A stretch of 64,000 bases of DNA from Mugil cephalus (Eukaryota; Chordata; Actinopteri; Mugiliformes; Mugilidae): positions 10,592,001 to 10,656,000 of the forward strand of contig NC_061772.1 in assembly GCF_022458985.1 (NCBI RefSeq), given 5' to 3'. Shown here piece after piece: positions 1 to 21,122 of the stretch. The position numbers were made by a program, and so were the translations under genes. The stretch's first letter is position 1, and every line of letters starts with the position of its first letter. Under the pieces are notes generated by a model. The model did no database searches. It had not been told where the DNA came from and saw only the letters and a program-made list of their open reading frames with translations.

Positions 1-8869
<8,869 letters not shown>

Positions 8870-10019
8870 CAGAGGCCTATAAAGCTATGATGGTCTTTCA
8901 GGTCGAGAAGTCAGGGGCTGTGGATCAGCTCATTGGAGGAAATAATTTAATTCTAGCCTGCTAATAATTAATTGAATTAATTTAACATAATTCAAATACC
9001 TTTACAACCATAGTCCTGTATGAGAACAAATGTAGAAAACCGAATGCTGCCTCACAAGAACTTTCATGTCTTTGGAAATCCGTTATAACACAGTTGTTGT
9101 TTTTTTTTCTTTTTAAACGTTGATCATTTTTAAATGCATCACCCCAGTTTCAAAGGTGTCGCTCAACATTTACGCTCTGAACAAAGAAGGGTACAGATAA
9201 ACTAGACAGTAACGTACTTGCACACTGTATTCTGCAAGATCTGTGAAATGGTCTTACAGTTAAAATAATTTCCATTGACACTGTGATCATTTGTGCTACA
9301 TCAAACCTCAACTAGGACAGGCTATTACTGACATATGTGTAGTTCATTTCACCCAGCTACTACAGGAAGATGAGCTCCTACACTGAAATGACCACATCTA
9401 CAGGACTTTACAAGCTGTATTATAGTAGCCAGTTCTTTGCCGTTGTTTTTTCACCTCAAAATACCTCATGTGAAGTGTCTAATTTCTTATTTAGTGGAAT
9501 GAGCCACAACAAACTGGTACATAAGTAAGCTGTCAGTTTTTGAAGATTAATTCACTACAGCAACATGTAGGTTGTTTATCACCAGCAGAACTACAGCTGA
9601 ACAGAGAACAAAGAGGTATCATGATGCCTTGAAACTTAAGTTATTTTTCAGTGTTGTTTTTGACAGTGCACTCCAATGTCTTAAACTGTGATGTTCACCT
9701 CTGATTCATTAGTTTGATTGAACAGCATATACCAATTAACTGTGATGAAGCTCCGCGTCTGATTTGACCTGTTAATCTGTTTCTTTGTGTATTTTTTGAA
9801 AACACTTGTGATTTCCTTTTGCTGTTATGTGAATAAATGATACAGATCTTACCAAAGTGTTGAGTATTGATAAATCAAACGCAGACTGATCAGTCAGGGC
9901 TTGTGTATGTTTCATGCTTTATTTAAATCTACTTTTTATCATGTGGTAAAAAGTCTCTGTCTGCAGGTACCTAGCTGTCTCTACATCTCAAGCCCTCTTT
10001 GCTTTTTATATGTCTACAA
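8870..10019. other. DNA2 3' UTR and convergent 3' spacer
   Basis: Noncoding, AT-rich. A plus-strand AATAAA at 9832-9837 is the best DNA2 polyadenylation signal; an earlier AATAAA at about 8779 lies inside the last intron. A minus-strand AATAAA (plus TTTATT, 9918-9923) sits about 97 nt past the PBLD stop. The two 3' ends would therefore lie only tens of bases apart, tail to tail. Confidence 0.6.
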
Positions 10020-13000
10020 TTATACTATGAGTTTTCCCTGCAGTACAGTGACTGTTTGGCCACCTATGTTGATTCTTCCGTCGTCTCTCACTTCAAGTTC
10101 CAGCTCCCCGCCTCGACTGGAGCACTGGTAAGCTACACAAACACACACGGGATAATGTGAGGGTCAGTAATGATCTATTAATAGTGAGAAACTACGCCTA
10201 CTACACGTAAATGATACAAATGACTGTCTCGCTTTTTAACTAATTTGATCTTGAACAGGTTGAATTGGATAAATTACTTACCCAACATTTTATTCTTTCC
10301 TAGTTCTTTAGACCAGTAGCTTCCGAGCACAGTGTGGGCCGATCCTGCAAGGACAGAAAATTAGCTTCCAACCTTTCCAGGTACGTTTGACAGGACACAT
10401 TAAACAACTTGATTGCACGAGAGCGAGGCGTCTGAAACCACCTCTTCATTGTTTCGTTGTGTATGACAACAAATTGATTGCAAAAGTACGGTAACATTAA
10501 AACTTTGTAAAACATTAATGCTATGAGAAGCAGTGATGGTGACAATCTTACCGGTGACGGGGTCTTCTGTGATACCGAACCACGGAGCAAAGTATCTGGA
10601 GTAGAAGTCATATCCTGGCTGGCAGTCTGGTGATCCTGTAGTCGGACAAAGAAACATTTAAAGGAAAAGATGTTGTGACAGACTGGGCTGGTCTGAACAG
10701 GGCTGTTAAGGTTTAATATCTGTGAGCGATGCACATTTATATACCACACTTCAGCTTGGATGACAGGGTTTGCATGTTCTAATGACTAAGGTTTTTTCAT
10801 CTGATCCTTCTAAAGTCTGTTGGTTCACTTTATGAATGATTACTGCATGAGTTCAACCCTGCAAGTCATAAAACCACACAACAGGTCTAGTTAAAGCATC
10901 TCATACGTAGCTCTGGATACCTTTCATAGTGACGATGACTCCTTTGACTCGTCCACTCCTCTCACTGCTCTGAAGAACAGCAGGGTCAACTTTCAGACTG
11001 GTCAGTAGTGACCTGGAAACAATGCAGCACACATGCATTTAGAGATTTGTAAGGTCTGAAAGCTCAAAGGCTTTTTTTTTTTTTCCTACATGCCTTTGGT
11101 GCAAATAACTAGTTTTGCATCAGTGTACAGACTCAAGAAATATAACTCAATGTTATTTGGCAAAGAGATGTGCAAAAATAAGTGGAATTCGCCAGAATAT
11201 GGGACAATAATATTGCCTTAATAGGTCAACAAGCTAAATGTGTGTGTGTGTGTGTGTGTTTTGATTATAACCTGTCACAGCTGTCAGCCAGCCGAATCAG
11301 CAGTTTCTTAGTGTTGGAGCTCAGATAGACACCCTGTACCGGATGGTTTCCAACTGCTGCCTGTATCCCATATTTAAATGAGAGGGAGAGAGAGACCGTT
11401 TCAAACAAACAAAGACGTGTAAGCTCAGTGGTGCAAACAGTTGGACACACTCATGGCTGTTGTATAAATATTACTGACCTTGATAATGTCTCTGAACTCA
11501 TTGGGATCCTGAGATAAAAACAGTTCAGATTAAAAAAAATAAAAATTAATTAAAAGTACTTTCTGACATTTTGGAAAGTCTCTCTGTCATAATCCCGAAA
11601 AAAAAAGTAAAAGGTGCTGGACTTCTGCTATTTCAAATACATTTATATGATATTTTACTGTAGAACAGCAGATTTTGTGGATTGACTCGAGTAGCATTTC
11701 TAACACATTCATACCAGTTCATACCACACACACAGGTTGTTCAAGCACATCACTGTGATCTTATTAGCAAGGATTTTGCTTGCTTGACTTCTTGGTCCTG
11801 ATGGGTTACTCTGACTACATACTCTACCTCCTGAGTGGGTGGATTTAGTGGAAAGTCCATGACATAGCCTTCCCCCTGCTGAGTGACGGACAGTTCTCCA
11901 CTCCTAGTCTCAAACACCAGTGTGGGATTTACGTTCTCTGAAGGAACACATACAGTACGTGGTATTACGAGTCGGCTCGACAAATGCTATTTGTAGTGAA
12001 CTGCTTTGTGTATTATATGATGGAGCTTTACATTACAAGGACTTCAAACTCCAACGTTATGACTCCAGTAGTCTGCTGTGTCCTGCCCTCAGTGATACAA
12101 AACGCAAATACACCCTGTGTGATGTGATGTGTGTACACAGCATATGTTTGTCATGTTGTATCTTACTCTTATACTGGAACAGTACTGCTGCAGAGGCCAG
12201 AGTAGCGTGGCCACACAGATTCACTTCAGTAGTTGGCGTAAACCATCGAAGGCGGAACCTTGAACCTGTTGATAACGTCACATTTTCAGACAGTCGCCAA
12301 ATCACACAGAACGTGTAACTCTCCACAGAGCTCTGACATGTATAAACCTAGCACATACAGGAAATGGTATAAACACAATATATTAAAACGGTTTGCAGTC
12401 TTTCTGATGTCAATAATCAACAGCAGATTCACAAACTTGCAGTTTGACATTTGGACACTTTGAAGTATTTCCTGTTGATATGTTTTGTGCTAACTGCTAA
12501 AACAGTATGCTGTTATTATATTGGTTCTATTAGTTGTTAGTTATATAGTCACTGAGGTTAATAGGTTCATTCAAGAGACTCTTAAGCTGTGTGTAAATGA
12601 CACAACCCTTGTTTTTGGGCTGTTGCACCCTTTGTAAAACACAAGTGACTACACACTGCATTTTAACTGTGACAGCTGTCTGCATTGTTCTTCCACTTCC
12701 CAACAATGAGTCTTAGCTGTGTATTGAACATTGTTACCTGTCAGACTGCTGAGGGCAGGTGTTTTTCTTTTTTCTTTTTGTGTACATACAAGAACAGACT
12801 TTTGACATGCCTTGATGACCTGCACTCTGGAGCCATTTTCAAGTTCTTACCTCTAAAACCTCTGTTACGAAACACTTTGAATGGCCAATAACAGTATTCC
12901 AACACCCCCAATAACAATACATTGATAACTGACTGTGAAAATTTTTAGGTTAGTTCAAGTAATAGACATAAATGTGCTGTTGAATCTTCAGCCTGGGAAG

Positions 13001-13874
13001 TCTCAGCTGACATTAATGATCAGTAATAAATGATGTAATGGGCGTATACCTGTAGTGAAGTCGTCAGAGGGGTTGAGCCTGATGATGAATGCCGTTTCTG
13101 AAAGGTTCATCTCTGCAGCTATCTTCTGATACAAGACATCACTCAGCTCCTGTGAGAAGCACAAGATATAACACACACACATAAATATATTGCAATAATT
13201 AAAAATGGCTAGTGGTGGATGCATATTGACCGTGTGGACTCTAGGGCTGCTTAGATTATTATGATCAACAAATGACAGTCTTGTTTTCATTCATTATTTT
13301 TAGTTCAGCTTTTATTGTATTTTGAATTGTCTTCAGTTCAGTTAGTTTCCAGACGTGTTAGGTCCTTTACATGTAATTGTTCTATTTTGAAATAATAGCT
13401 CAAATAGCTTTGGCTATTTAATTACAAGTATTTGTCAGGCATATGTAATCTCAATACAAATATGCATCACTACCCCCTCATGCGGATTGTGTTGACAGAT
13501 TTGACCAAACTGACAAAGGCAAAAGCTAAAAACATTTATATTTTTAATATATCATGGTTAACTTAGTGAGAATTGTTATTTATTTAAATTTTCTCTCCTA
13601 TTATTTGAGTTTACTGAGATCTCTAAACTGACAGAAGCTAAATGCTGAGTCAGTATTGAATAGCTGTAATCTTTGAATAAACGAGTAAATATTTGATGGC
13701 ACAAGTGGTTTTTGTCACGCTCCAGTGCTGGCCGCCATGGTCCTGTCTGAGTGAACCACACTGCACCCTGATTTAAATATTGTTACTCACTTGCATTAGT
13801 GGACAAATTGCCGCGGGATTTCCCTTGAAGGGTAAATTGGTGAAGGCATCCAGCGTGAATACTTCGATCTCCAT
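10020..13874 (-). CDS. pbld: PBLD, phenazine biosynthesis-like domain protein
   Basis: PhzF-fold protein (MAWBP in mammals), cytosolic, with no firmly known substrate; the family fold resembles isomerases/epimerases. Ten exons in transcript order: 13874-13791, 13149-13050, 12265-12167, 11937-11828, 11508-11479, 11360-11272, 11012-10921, 10635-10552, 10344-10282, 10132-10020. They total 864 nt, 287 aa plus stop, against 288 aa in human. The start is [20 protein letters not shown], typical of the family. NLSETAF places Glu46 where PhzF has its catalytic Glu45. [10 protein letters not shown] (79-88) and the EDPVTGSAHTVL motif are the two PhzF half-barrel signatures. The last acceptor was set at tgtgtag/CTTACC because only this keeps the frame and yields [10 protein letters not shown]. 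It is convergent with DNA2 and divergent from HNRNPH3. Confidence 0.95.
11239..11260. repeat. (GT)n microsatellite in PBLD intron
   Basis: Uninterrupted GT dinucleotides directly beside the splice donor end of the 11272-11360 exon. Confidence 0.9.
11479..11508 (-). other. pbld: 30-nt microexon of PBLD
   Basis: This exon encodes exactly ten residues ([10 protein letters not shown]) in phase 0 at both ends. It is flanked by a ctcag acceptor and a GTCAGT donor on the minus strand. Skipping it would keep the frame and remove one short helix-sized segment. Confidence 0.85.
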
Positions 13875-14651
13875 TATTGTTATTTAAAAAAATGAAAATG
13901 CCTTGAAACCAACAGAGTCTCCAGTGAGGTCGGTTTCTGAGCGTCCGCAGCCAGATGGACTTTCGACCCCGTCTGTTTGGCTTTGCAGTCTGTCCTCAGC
14001 GTTAACTCCCTGACACCCAGCGTTGCCAAATTTTCAACCTGTGTTCTTCATCCAGCACCGAACTGCTTTGTCTGATGTCGGAAGCGAGTTTGTTGTTGTT
14101 ATTGGCCTATTTTAAGTATTTGTTTAAACCACAGCACCTGAAATTAAATTGTATGTATCATGACTGTGGTCAGTGAACAGTATGCCTACCATTGGCATGT
14201 GTCAAATCTACATTTTGAAGTTTTGATATTATATTTGCTGCTACAATTCTGTTTGGTTTGTCATGAATAAACATTTTTCTTACAATGTGTGATGTATGTT
14301 AGCGGATAAGTTGGTAGGCATATTCGTGGGATTCTCCAGGTCATATTCACTATTACTTTACAGTAAATTGGTAACAGTTAATTTATAGTATAGTATTCAA
14401 GCGCTTTGCTTGTGTGAATGCAATAGTTTAACCCCAGTTTTAGTTTACTAAACTATTTTACTCGGGGAATTAGAAACACAGTCAGCCTATGAATCAGACG
14501 TAGTGGGAGCAACATACAACTATTTACGATTAAGGAAAGATAATTTAATTTTTGCTTCACCTCTTTATTCGTCATTTACTATTTATTTTATTGACATTAC
14601 TTTATTGGTGTTTTCTGATTTATATTCGACGTTATCCTTCATCTGCCGAAG

Positions 14652-14661
14652 TCTCGCGATA
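14652..14661 (-). promoter_or_regulatory. TATCGCGAGA, candidate CGCG promoter element
   Basis: TCTCGCGATA on the plus strand is TATCGCGAGA on the minus strand. It differs at one position from TCTCGCGAGA, a palindromic element of CpG-island promoters bound by BANP. It lies upstream of HNRNPH3. The same decamer occurs upstream of the second MADF gene (46571-46580). Confidence 0.45.
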
Positions 14662-14967
14662 ACATACCTGAGGGGTTTTGCTTGCAGTGTCACCTGAGGC
14701 TCGAGGAGGAGCAGGAGGAGACTGGGACAAGGGGACAGAAGACAGGACTGTGAGATAACTTTGCCGTTTTCAGACATTTGCCACTGACGACCGACTTATT
14801 CCTATCGGGGGATATATTTTGATACCCAGTAATAGCGCTCGGTGGTTGGAACGTGAACTTGTTTGCCTCGTACGTTTGACCGCTGCCTGTGTCCTACGGT
14901 TAGCCTTAGCTGCTAAGTGCTAACTTAGCAAGCTAACGTTTTCACGTCAGTCTGACAGTAGAGAAGC

Positions 14968-14985
14968 GTTAGCATCGATGCTAAC
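14968..14985. repeat. 18-bp perfect palindrome GTTAGCATCGATGCTAAC
   Basis: It is fully self-complementary and sits among repeated GCTAAC/TTAGC words at 14895-14940, in the presumed HNRNPH3 5' region. Confidence 0.9.
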
Positions 14986-15682
14986 CCGGTATCCAGGCTG
15001 GCAAACATTCTGTGGCGAACTTTAAAGAAGCAACTTTAATAAATCGTATGTATCTGCTTGTAAGGATATTTTCAGAATAGTGAGTTTAGGGTGAACTGTT
15101 AGCTTAGAAATGCTCCTGATTTTCCATACTTGGGTATACAGTAGGAAGGAGGAAGTATCAATCCTTAGCTTGTTTTAACTTGCAGTAACGTGTATTATAG
15201 CGTCAAATTAATACATATTTTCTACGGGGGCAGGTGTGTAATGCACGGTACTGCGTAGAGTTTATGATTTTGACCTTGTCTTTGTTATGAGCTATAAAAT
15301 TGTTGAGTTGTTATTAACAACAATCAGGTTAAGTTTATCGCAGGAATTCTGTTGTGAAATGAATTGTGTTGTCGCACAAAAGACACCTCTGAATTACCTA
15401 ATATGATAAGAAGTCTCACGCGTCAATAATAGCGAATGCACAGTTACACTGAATTTAAATAAAATATATCAAATACAATATATGTACCTTTGAAAAGTAA
15501 TGGCAGAGCCAATGACCAAAAGAGATGTGGTCCTTAATTTAGACCTGTCACCAGATCTAGTGGCCAGTGCTTGTAGGTCAGCGGACACTGGTAGTGCAAT
15601 GTTTGATCATTTGATTTATGAATATTACTGACACGCAAACTCAATATCTTTCCCCTGTGTTCTGCTCCCTGTGGTAGTGAGG

Positions 15683-18600
15683 ATGTCTTTGAATGATGAG
15701 GGTTACGTGGTCCGGATCAGAGGACTTCCCTGGTCCTGCACTCAGGAGGAGGTGGCCAGTTTCTTCTCTGGTGAGAATATGTACATCTTTATAGACAGAG
15801 GCATGAAATCAGCTTTTAGTGCTGAACATATATTTATGTTTCACAGTGTGAACATTGTCATTTGAACCTATCATCAGAGCTGCTTATGTTGCAATACTAA
15901 AAGCATCAAGAATTGTCAGTCAGAATAGTCGACTGTTGAGGGGTAATTGATCATAATGATTTTTCTCTATTCAAGTCACAAGTGCAGTTTTGTTGGCATA
16001 AAACATAAACAAGTTTGTATGCACAAGTCTTGTCTGGCCTCTACATCCCTTGTTTTGATATGTTGGGTTTTATCTGATCACATTTAAAAACATCAGATTA
16101 ATAATTTGAATTTTTCTCATTTACATGCAGACTGTGACATCGTAGGGAAAGTAAATGGAGTGTGTTTCACTTACTCTAAAGAAGGCCGTCCCAGTGGAGA
16201 GGCATTTATTGAGCTGAAAACAGCAGAAGATTTCAAGAATGCACTGTCTAAGGACCGTAAATACATGGGACACAGATATATAGAAGGTAAGCAATTAATG
16301 CTGTTAACAACAGAGCGGCAGATTTATGGTTGTGTTGGTGTTTAATCTCTTTTTACTGCTGATTATGTCTTTGCATAATTGCTACATTATGCTATTAGTT
16401 CAGATGCAAATTATTCATTTTTAAACATATGCACATATTCAGAGTTTGCATATATTGTTAACATTTGTGAGAATCATAAAATGTGGGCTCACGTAGAGCG
16501 GATGCCCCATAAACTGAGGTTGTAGCCCTCACTGCCCTTTGCTGCATGTCACTACCCCTGATTTCTGTCTCTCTACTAACATCCATCCTGTTTTTTTTTT
16601 TTTTTTTTCATATTGGAAATGTAATTTATCCTTTCCAGTAACAAATATGTCATGTCTTGTGTTCATCTGTGTGAATCAGTGTTCAAGTCGAACCGTAGTG
16701 AGATGGACTGGGTGCTGAAGCGTAGTGGTCCTGCTGACTATGACAGCTGCAGTGGCTGCATGCTGAGACTCAGAGGTCTGCCCTTTGGCTGCAGCAAAGA
16801 GGAGATTGTTCAGTTCTTCTCAGGTACATCAACACTTTGTTTAATTGTGTAATTACGTCTAATATTAAGCTGTAATGATATTACACCAATTATCCAAGGG
16901 ATAACTGTTCATCCAGTGCTTTAAGTTTTCACAGTTGACATCACAGCACAAAGCAAAGAGAGACCAAACCACTCCAGGTTTGGTAGGTTGTAAATACATC
17001 TGCAGTTCAGTATTTACAAAAGCCCCTTTATAGTTTATGCAAGCATTTACCACTTAAAATGTCTTAAGAAACGGTTTAAAAAAGTCCAGTAATTCCTTTT
17101 TGAAAACCTCCACATCGATCTTCTTTGTTATTTATGCTTCTCTGAAATTATTCTGATGTAATCTGAGTGCTGCCAATTGAACTTTGATGGTTCTGTCTTA
17201 TTTTACACAAGAAAAGCCAAGACTAATATTCAAAGTAGATTGACAGATGCTTCACACTACGCTTAAAAATTTCATCATACAAAATAATTGATTTGAGTTA
17301 TTGCTATATAACATGTCTGTGTGTTATGGGCCACATGTCTAATGTGTGTTTGTTGTTGTTGTAGTTTAGTCATGCTGATCTTATTAACTTGTCCTTGTTA
17401 AGAACTGTTAGTGTGATACTACTGTGTTAGTGCTATTTTAGTTGTTTAGTTAGCATGTTTGTATGGCTTGGATATCATGTTTCCTAAGTCAGTAATTTAA
17501 CAAAAGGCTGGGCTGGTTTGGCTGAGGTGAGACAGTCCCATTAAACTGATCTGGGGTCAGTGTTAGTAAAATCCTAATTAGTAATAATACAAAATAATCA
17601 ACACCTAAAAAAAAGTCACATATAAAGAGACGACATTGCCATTCAGAAATCATTTGGCTGGCTAAATGTGTTCTGGTATGTATTACATAAAAAATGTTGT
17701 AATTATAACGTTATATGCTGACTCCAGGCCAGTGTTTGTTTTATTTCAATGCGGGCACCAGCAAGTGTAAAGTCAGTCAGTCCTCTGAGTTGCCCCATGA
17801 TAATTTAGTTTTACGAGATATAGCTGTTGTTTAGTCGCCCTCATAACGTATATTAATTCTGAAAGATCCACTGATGCAGTGGGTGTTGTTCTATCTATTC
17901 TATCAGTCTACCTACCGACCTATGTATTTATGTGTGCTTGGGTTGAAGGGTTGAGAATCGTGCCAAATGGGATTACTCTGCCAGTGGACTACCAGGGGAG
18001 GAGCACAGGGGAAGCCTTCGTGCAGTTTGCCTCAAAGGAGATAGCAGAAAAGGCTCTGGGGAAACACAAGGAAAGAATAGGGCACAGGTGGGACAGACGG
18101 GAAAGGGACGGGCTGGACTGGGTTGGGCTTCTACTGTAGTATTTAACGGGTGGTGATTTAAGAATGATTCTGGCATTAATGGGATGGGTTTGTTCTGGTT
18201 AAATAATAAGCATGGGTTGGTGTGCTAGAATAATTGTGGTTAAACCATGATAAAGTGGTAATTTAATCGGGTGGGTCATGTAATATTTATAAGAATGATA
18301 ATTGGAGGGATTTAAAGGATCTGTGTATTGTAATGAAATATTAAATGTTGAAAGGTTATGTATCCGATCTTTACGTTGAAGTTGGTGTGATAATTTTATG
18401 CCATGGACAGTTTTCCGGTGGTCACTTAAGACCTGGGAGTTTAATCGTAAACATTTGGGTGTATTAGATTATTTATTGCTCTTCCTTTATACCATTACCA
18501 CATCTATTCAATAGATAATAACTGTGGAAGAGGGGATTAAGTGTAGAATTAGACAGTCTCAACCATTGGCATTTCTGCTGAGCTAAATCAGTAAAAACAA

Positions 18601-21122
18601 TCAAAGCAACACCTAAAAGCCCTGTAAGGATTTTTTTAAGCGTGAGTAACAGTGGTTGCCATAGAAATCCTTTACCACAGCCATAAGCCCAGCTAAAGAT
18701 GAGATATGGTTGCGCAGTTGTGCCGACCCTTATGTAGTTTATTTATCATTTGTGTGTTTATCTTCTTTCTGTGTAAATCACATCTATGTATGTAACCCAA
18801 CCTGAGCCATTGCTACAACTGAATCCTGTCCTCTGCTCCCTGTCATCCCACGGGCCTCTCATGTTACAGGTACATAGAGATTTTTAAGAGCAGTCGTAAT
18901 GAGATCAGAGCCTACTATGAGCTGCCCCGGCGGGGAATGGGAGGCCAGAGACCAGGGCCCTATGACAGACCTATGATGGGGGGCCCCAGGGGAGGGTTTT
19001 TTGGGCCAGGGCCTGGCCGCGGTGGAGCTCTGATGGACACGATGAGGAGTGGAGGAGGTTATGGTGGAGGTAAGCAAAAAGATACACAAGAACACCATAA
19101 GTATGAAGAGGTGTTGATATTCATTGTTAACATTTAACATGCAGCTGATTTTATGGTGAAATGTGAGTGTGTTTTGTCTCCTGTAAGTGTTCCACCACAG
19201 TCTTGAGTTTTCCTTCGTGTCTCTGTCTCCAGGTTACAGCGGCTTTGACAACTACAATGGTTTCAACAACTACTGTTTTGGCAACGGCATGTTTGACGAG
19301 CGAGTGAGAGGAGAGAGGGGAGGAAGAGGTAAAGTTCAAACCTCATTTACCGTCCAGACTGTGACGTGTAGACGCTCTGAATTAATGTTTGAAAGGCTCA
19401 GTTTGTACTTACACTTTTGTACCTGGTCAAAGGCTGATTGTGTTTCACTGTATGTTTGTGTCATTTTATGTAGTTTCACATACATTTTTGAGCCAAAGCT
19501 TCAATTTAATTTTAACAGGAATATATAAAACTAGGATTGTGTTTCGTTAAGCTGGACTTTTTAGAGTGTGTTTTTTTGTACTCAACATTGAACCACTCAT
19601 TGGACATTTTATAAAGGTTTCACACCTTTGTGGAACATTGATCTTTAAATTCAAAACGTGAATGTATCAGATAAGGTCACTGTTGAACATCACTGAGAGT
19701 TGTGTTGTTGTTTTGTAGATGTGTCTGTGCGTTTCCACTCAGGGATGGGAGGTCATGGTTATGGTGGACAAGGGGACGGTGGCTCAGGCTTTCATAGCGG
19801 CCATTTTGTCCATATGAGGGGTTTACCTTTCCGTGCCACAGAGGGAGACGTTGCTAAAGTAAGACAACTGTAATTTTTTTATTTCTCTGTGTAATACTGC
19901 AGAGCTGTCTTCAAAAGCACTAATTACCATAGACACGGTTTTGTCTGTTTTTTCTGAATGGCAATGCCGTCTCTCCTTATGTGACTTTTGTCTGTTTTTT
20001 CTGAATGGCAATGCCGTCTCTCCTTATGTGACTTTTGTCTGTGAGGCTATCATTGTGCAACAGTTCTCACAAGAGCATGAAGGGACATTATTTTTTGTTA
20101 AGGACAAGAAGCTCCAACTATGAGAGCACCGGACATAGTTGACATAGAATCAAATCAAATGGGGGCCACGTGAATCTGAGTCATTAATCAGTAAAGATAC
20201 CCAGTCCTGCTGATGTTAGTGATGAGATGTTTTTGTTTCATAGCATCTCATACGTCTCAGTTTGGATCCTTTACATTGGTGAGCTGTGTGTGAAAGAGCC
20301 TGAGCAAAAGCCTGTTGTTTTTAATCTGAGCTGTAGCAAATACATTGTGACTACCTTCATTTATTAATAATCTTTCTGTTGGTAAATGCAAATTGCTTTA
20401 ATAGTTTTGTTCTGTTGTTTTTTCAGTTCTTTTCTCCTTTGAATCCGTTGAGGGTTCACATCGATATGGCTCCGAACGGCAAGTCGACTGGAGAAGCAGA
20501 TGTAGAGTTTCGCTCCCATGAAGACGCTGTGGCAGCCATGTCCAAAGACAAAAACCACATGCGTAAGTTCTCCCTAATTTTTTTTCAGAGTGTGTGGCCC
20601 TTTGGTCCTAAGTGGCCAAACCTTAATGTAACAGAATAGAATAGAAAAACTTTTATTTGTGTATTCTACTAATTTAAATACTAAGAAGTTTAAACTAAGA
20701 TTTAAACTTTGACAATGACCTGTGCACAAAAGTTCTGTGAGGAAAGCAGAGCATTTGGAAAGTCCAGGACAAGGACTTTCCAACTTTCCAGGGCTGAGAC
20801 ATTTTGGATTATACTGGAGGTAGCAGTGAACTTATATTTATATAATAATGGAGTGATGTTCTCTCAACAGAGCATCGTTACATTGAGCTGTTTCTTAACT
20901 CAACGGCCAGTGGAGCGACTGAAATGAGTGAGTCTTCAACAACAGTTTTCATTCATCTTTGCCCAAATTGTTGTTATCATTTGAACATACATGTATAATT
21001 TCATCTATTTTTCAATAACTCAACTTTTACAACCGCTTTCAGGCCGTGGCGGTGGTGGTTACTATGGTAACTCGGGAGGAGGCGGAGGCTCACGGAGCAG
21101 TGGGCTGCGAGGTGCCTACTGA
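15683..21122 (+). CDS. hnrnph3: HNRNPH3-type heterogeneous nuclear ribonucleoprotein
   Basis: G-tract RNA-binding splicing regulator, nuclear. Coding exons: 15683-15770 (exon begins 15678), 16131-16286, 16680-16823, 17949-18087, 18870-19069, 19233-19328, 19719-19858, 20427-20562, 20871-20927, 21043-21122. They total 1236 nt, 411 aa. Three quasi-RRMs: qRRM1 about residues 6-83 ([16 protein letters not shown]), qRRM2 about 105-180 ([15 protein letters not shown]), qRRM3 about 300-377 ([15 protein letters not shown]). A Gly/Tyr/Arg-rich linker lies at about 190-290 ([18 protein letters not shown]), with a short Gly-rich tail. The linker and [18 protein letters not shown] identify H3 rather than H1/F, and the gene neighbours agree. 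Human H3 lacks qRRM1 and starts at MDWV, which is Met90 here. Polyadenylation signal AATAAA at 21983-21988. Confidence 0.93.
16591..16608. repeat. Poly(T) run in HNRNPH3 intron
   Basis: Eighteen T in a row about 70 bp before the acceptor of the 16680-16823 exon. It is probably part of, or just upstream of, the polypyrimidine context. Confidence 0.8.
19939..20043. repeat. 47-bp tandem duplication in HNRNPH3 intron
   Basis: Copies start at 19939 and 19986 with an 11-base third start at 20033 (TTTTGTCTGTTTTTTCTGAA is the first 20 bases). The copies are identical by eye, so the duplication is recent. It lies in the intron between the qRRM3 exons. Confidence 0.9.

Larger units (their letters stand above)
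13875..15682. promoter_or_regulatory. PBLD-HNRNPH3 head-to-head intergenic/5' UTR region
   Basis: The two genes point away from each other, with start codons 1.8 kb apart. The left part is PBLD 5' UTR and promoter. 14640-15060 is more CpG-rich and probably holds the HNRNPH3 transcription start and a noncoding first exon, which I could not delimit. It contains TCTCGCGATA (14652-14661), close to the TCTCGCGAGA vertebrate promoter element, and a cluster of GCTAAC/GTTAGC words (14895-14985) with an 18-bp perfect palindrome. An acceptor at 15677 precedes the coding start. No protein gene is seen. Confidence 0.55.

Noticed and set aside
9901-10131. Plus-strand open frame downstream of DNA2
   Set aside because: It overlaps the PBLD last exon on the other strand, whose reading ([17 protein letters not shown]) matches the PhzF-family C-terminus; the plus frame is a shadow.
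10300-10749. Minus-strand 149-codon frame
   Set aside because: It runs through two PBLD exons in the wrong frame and through introns; the real exons are 10282-10344 and 10552-10635.
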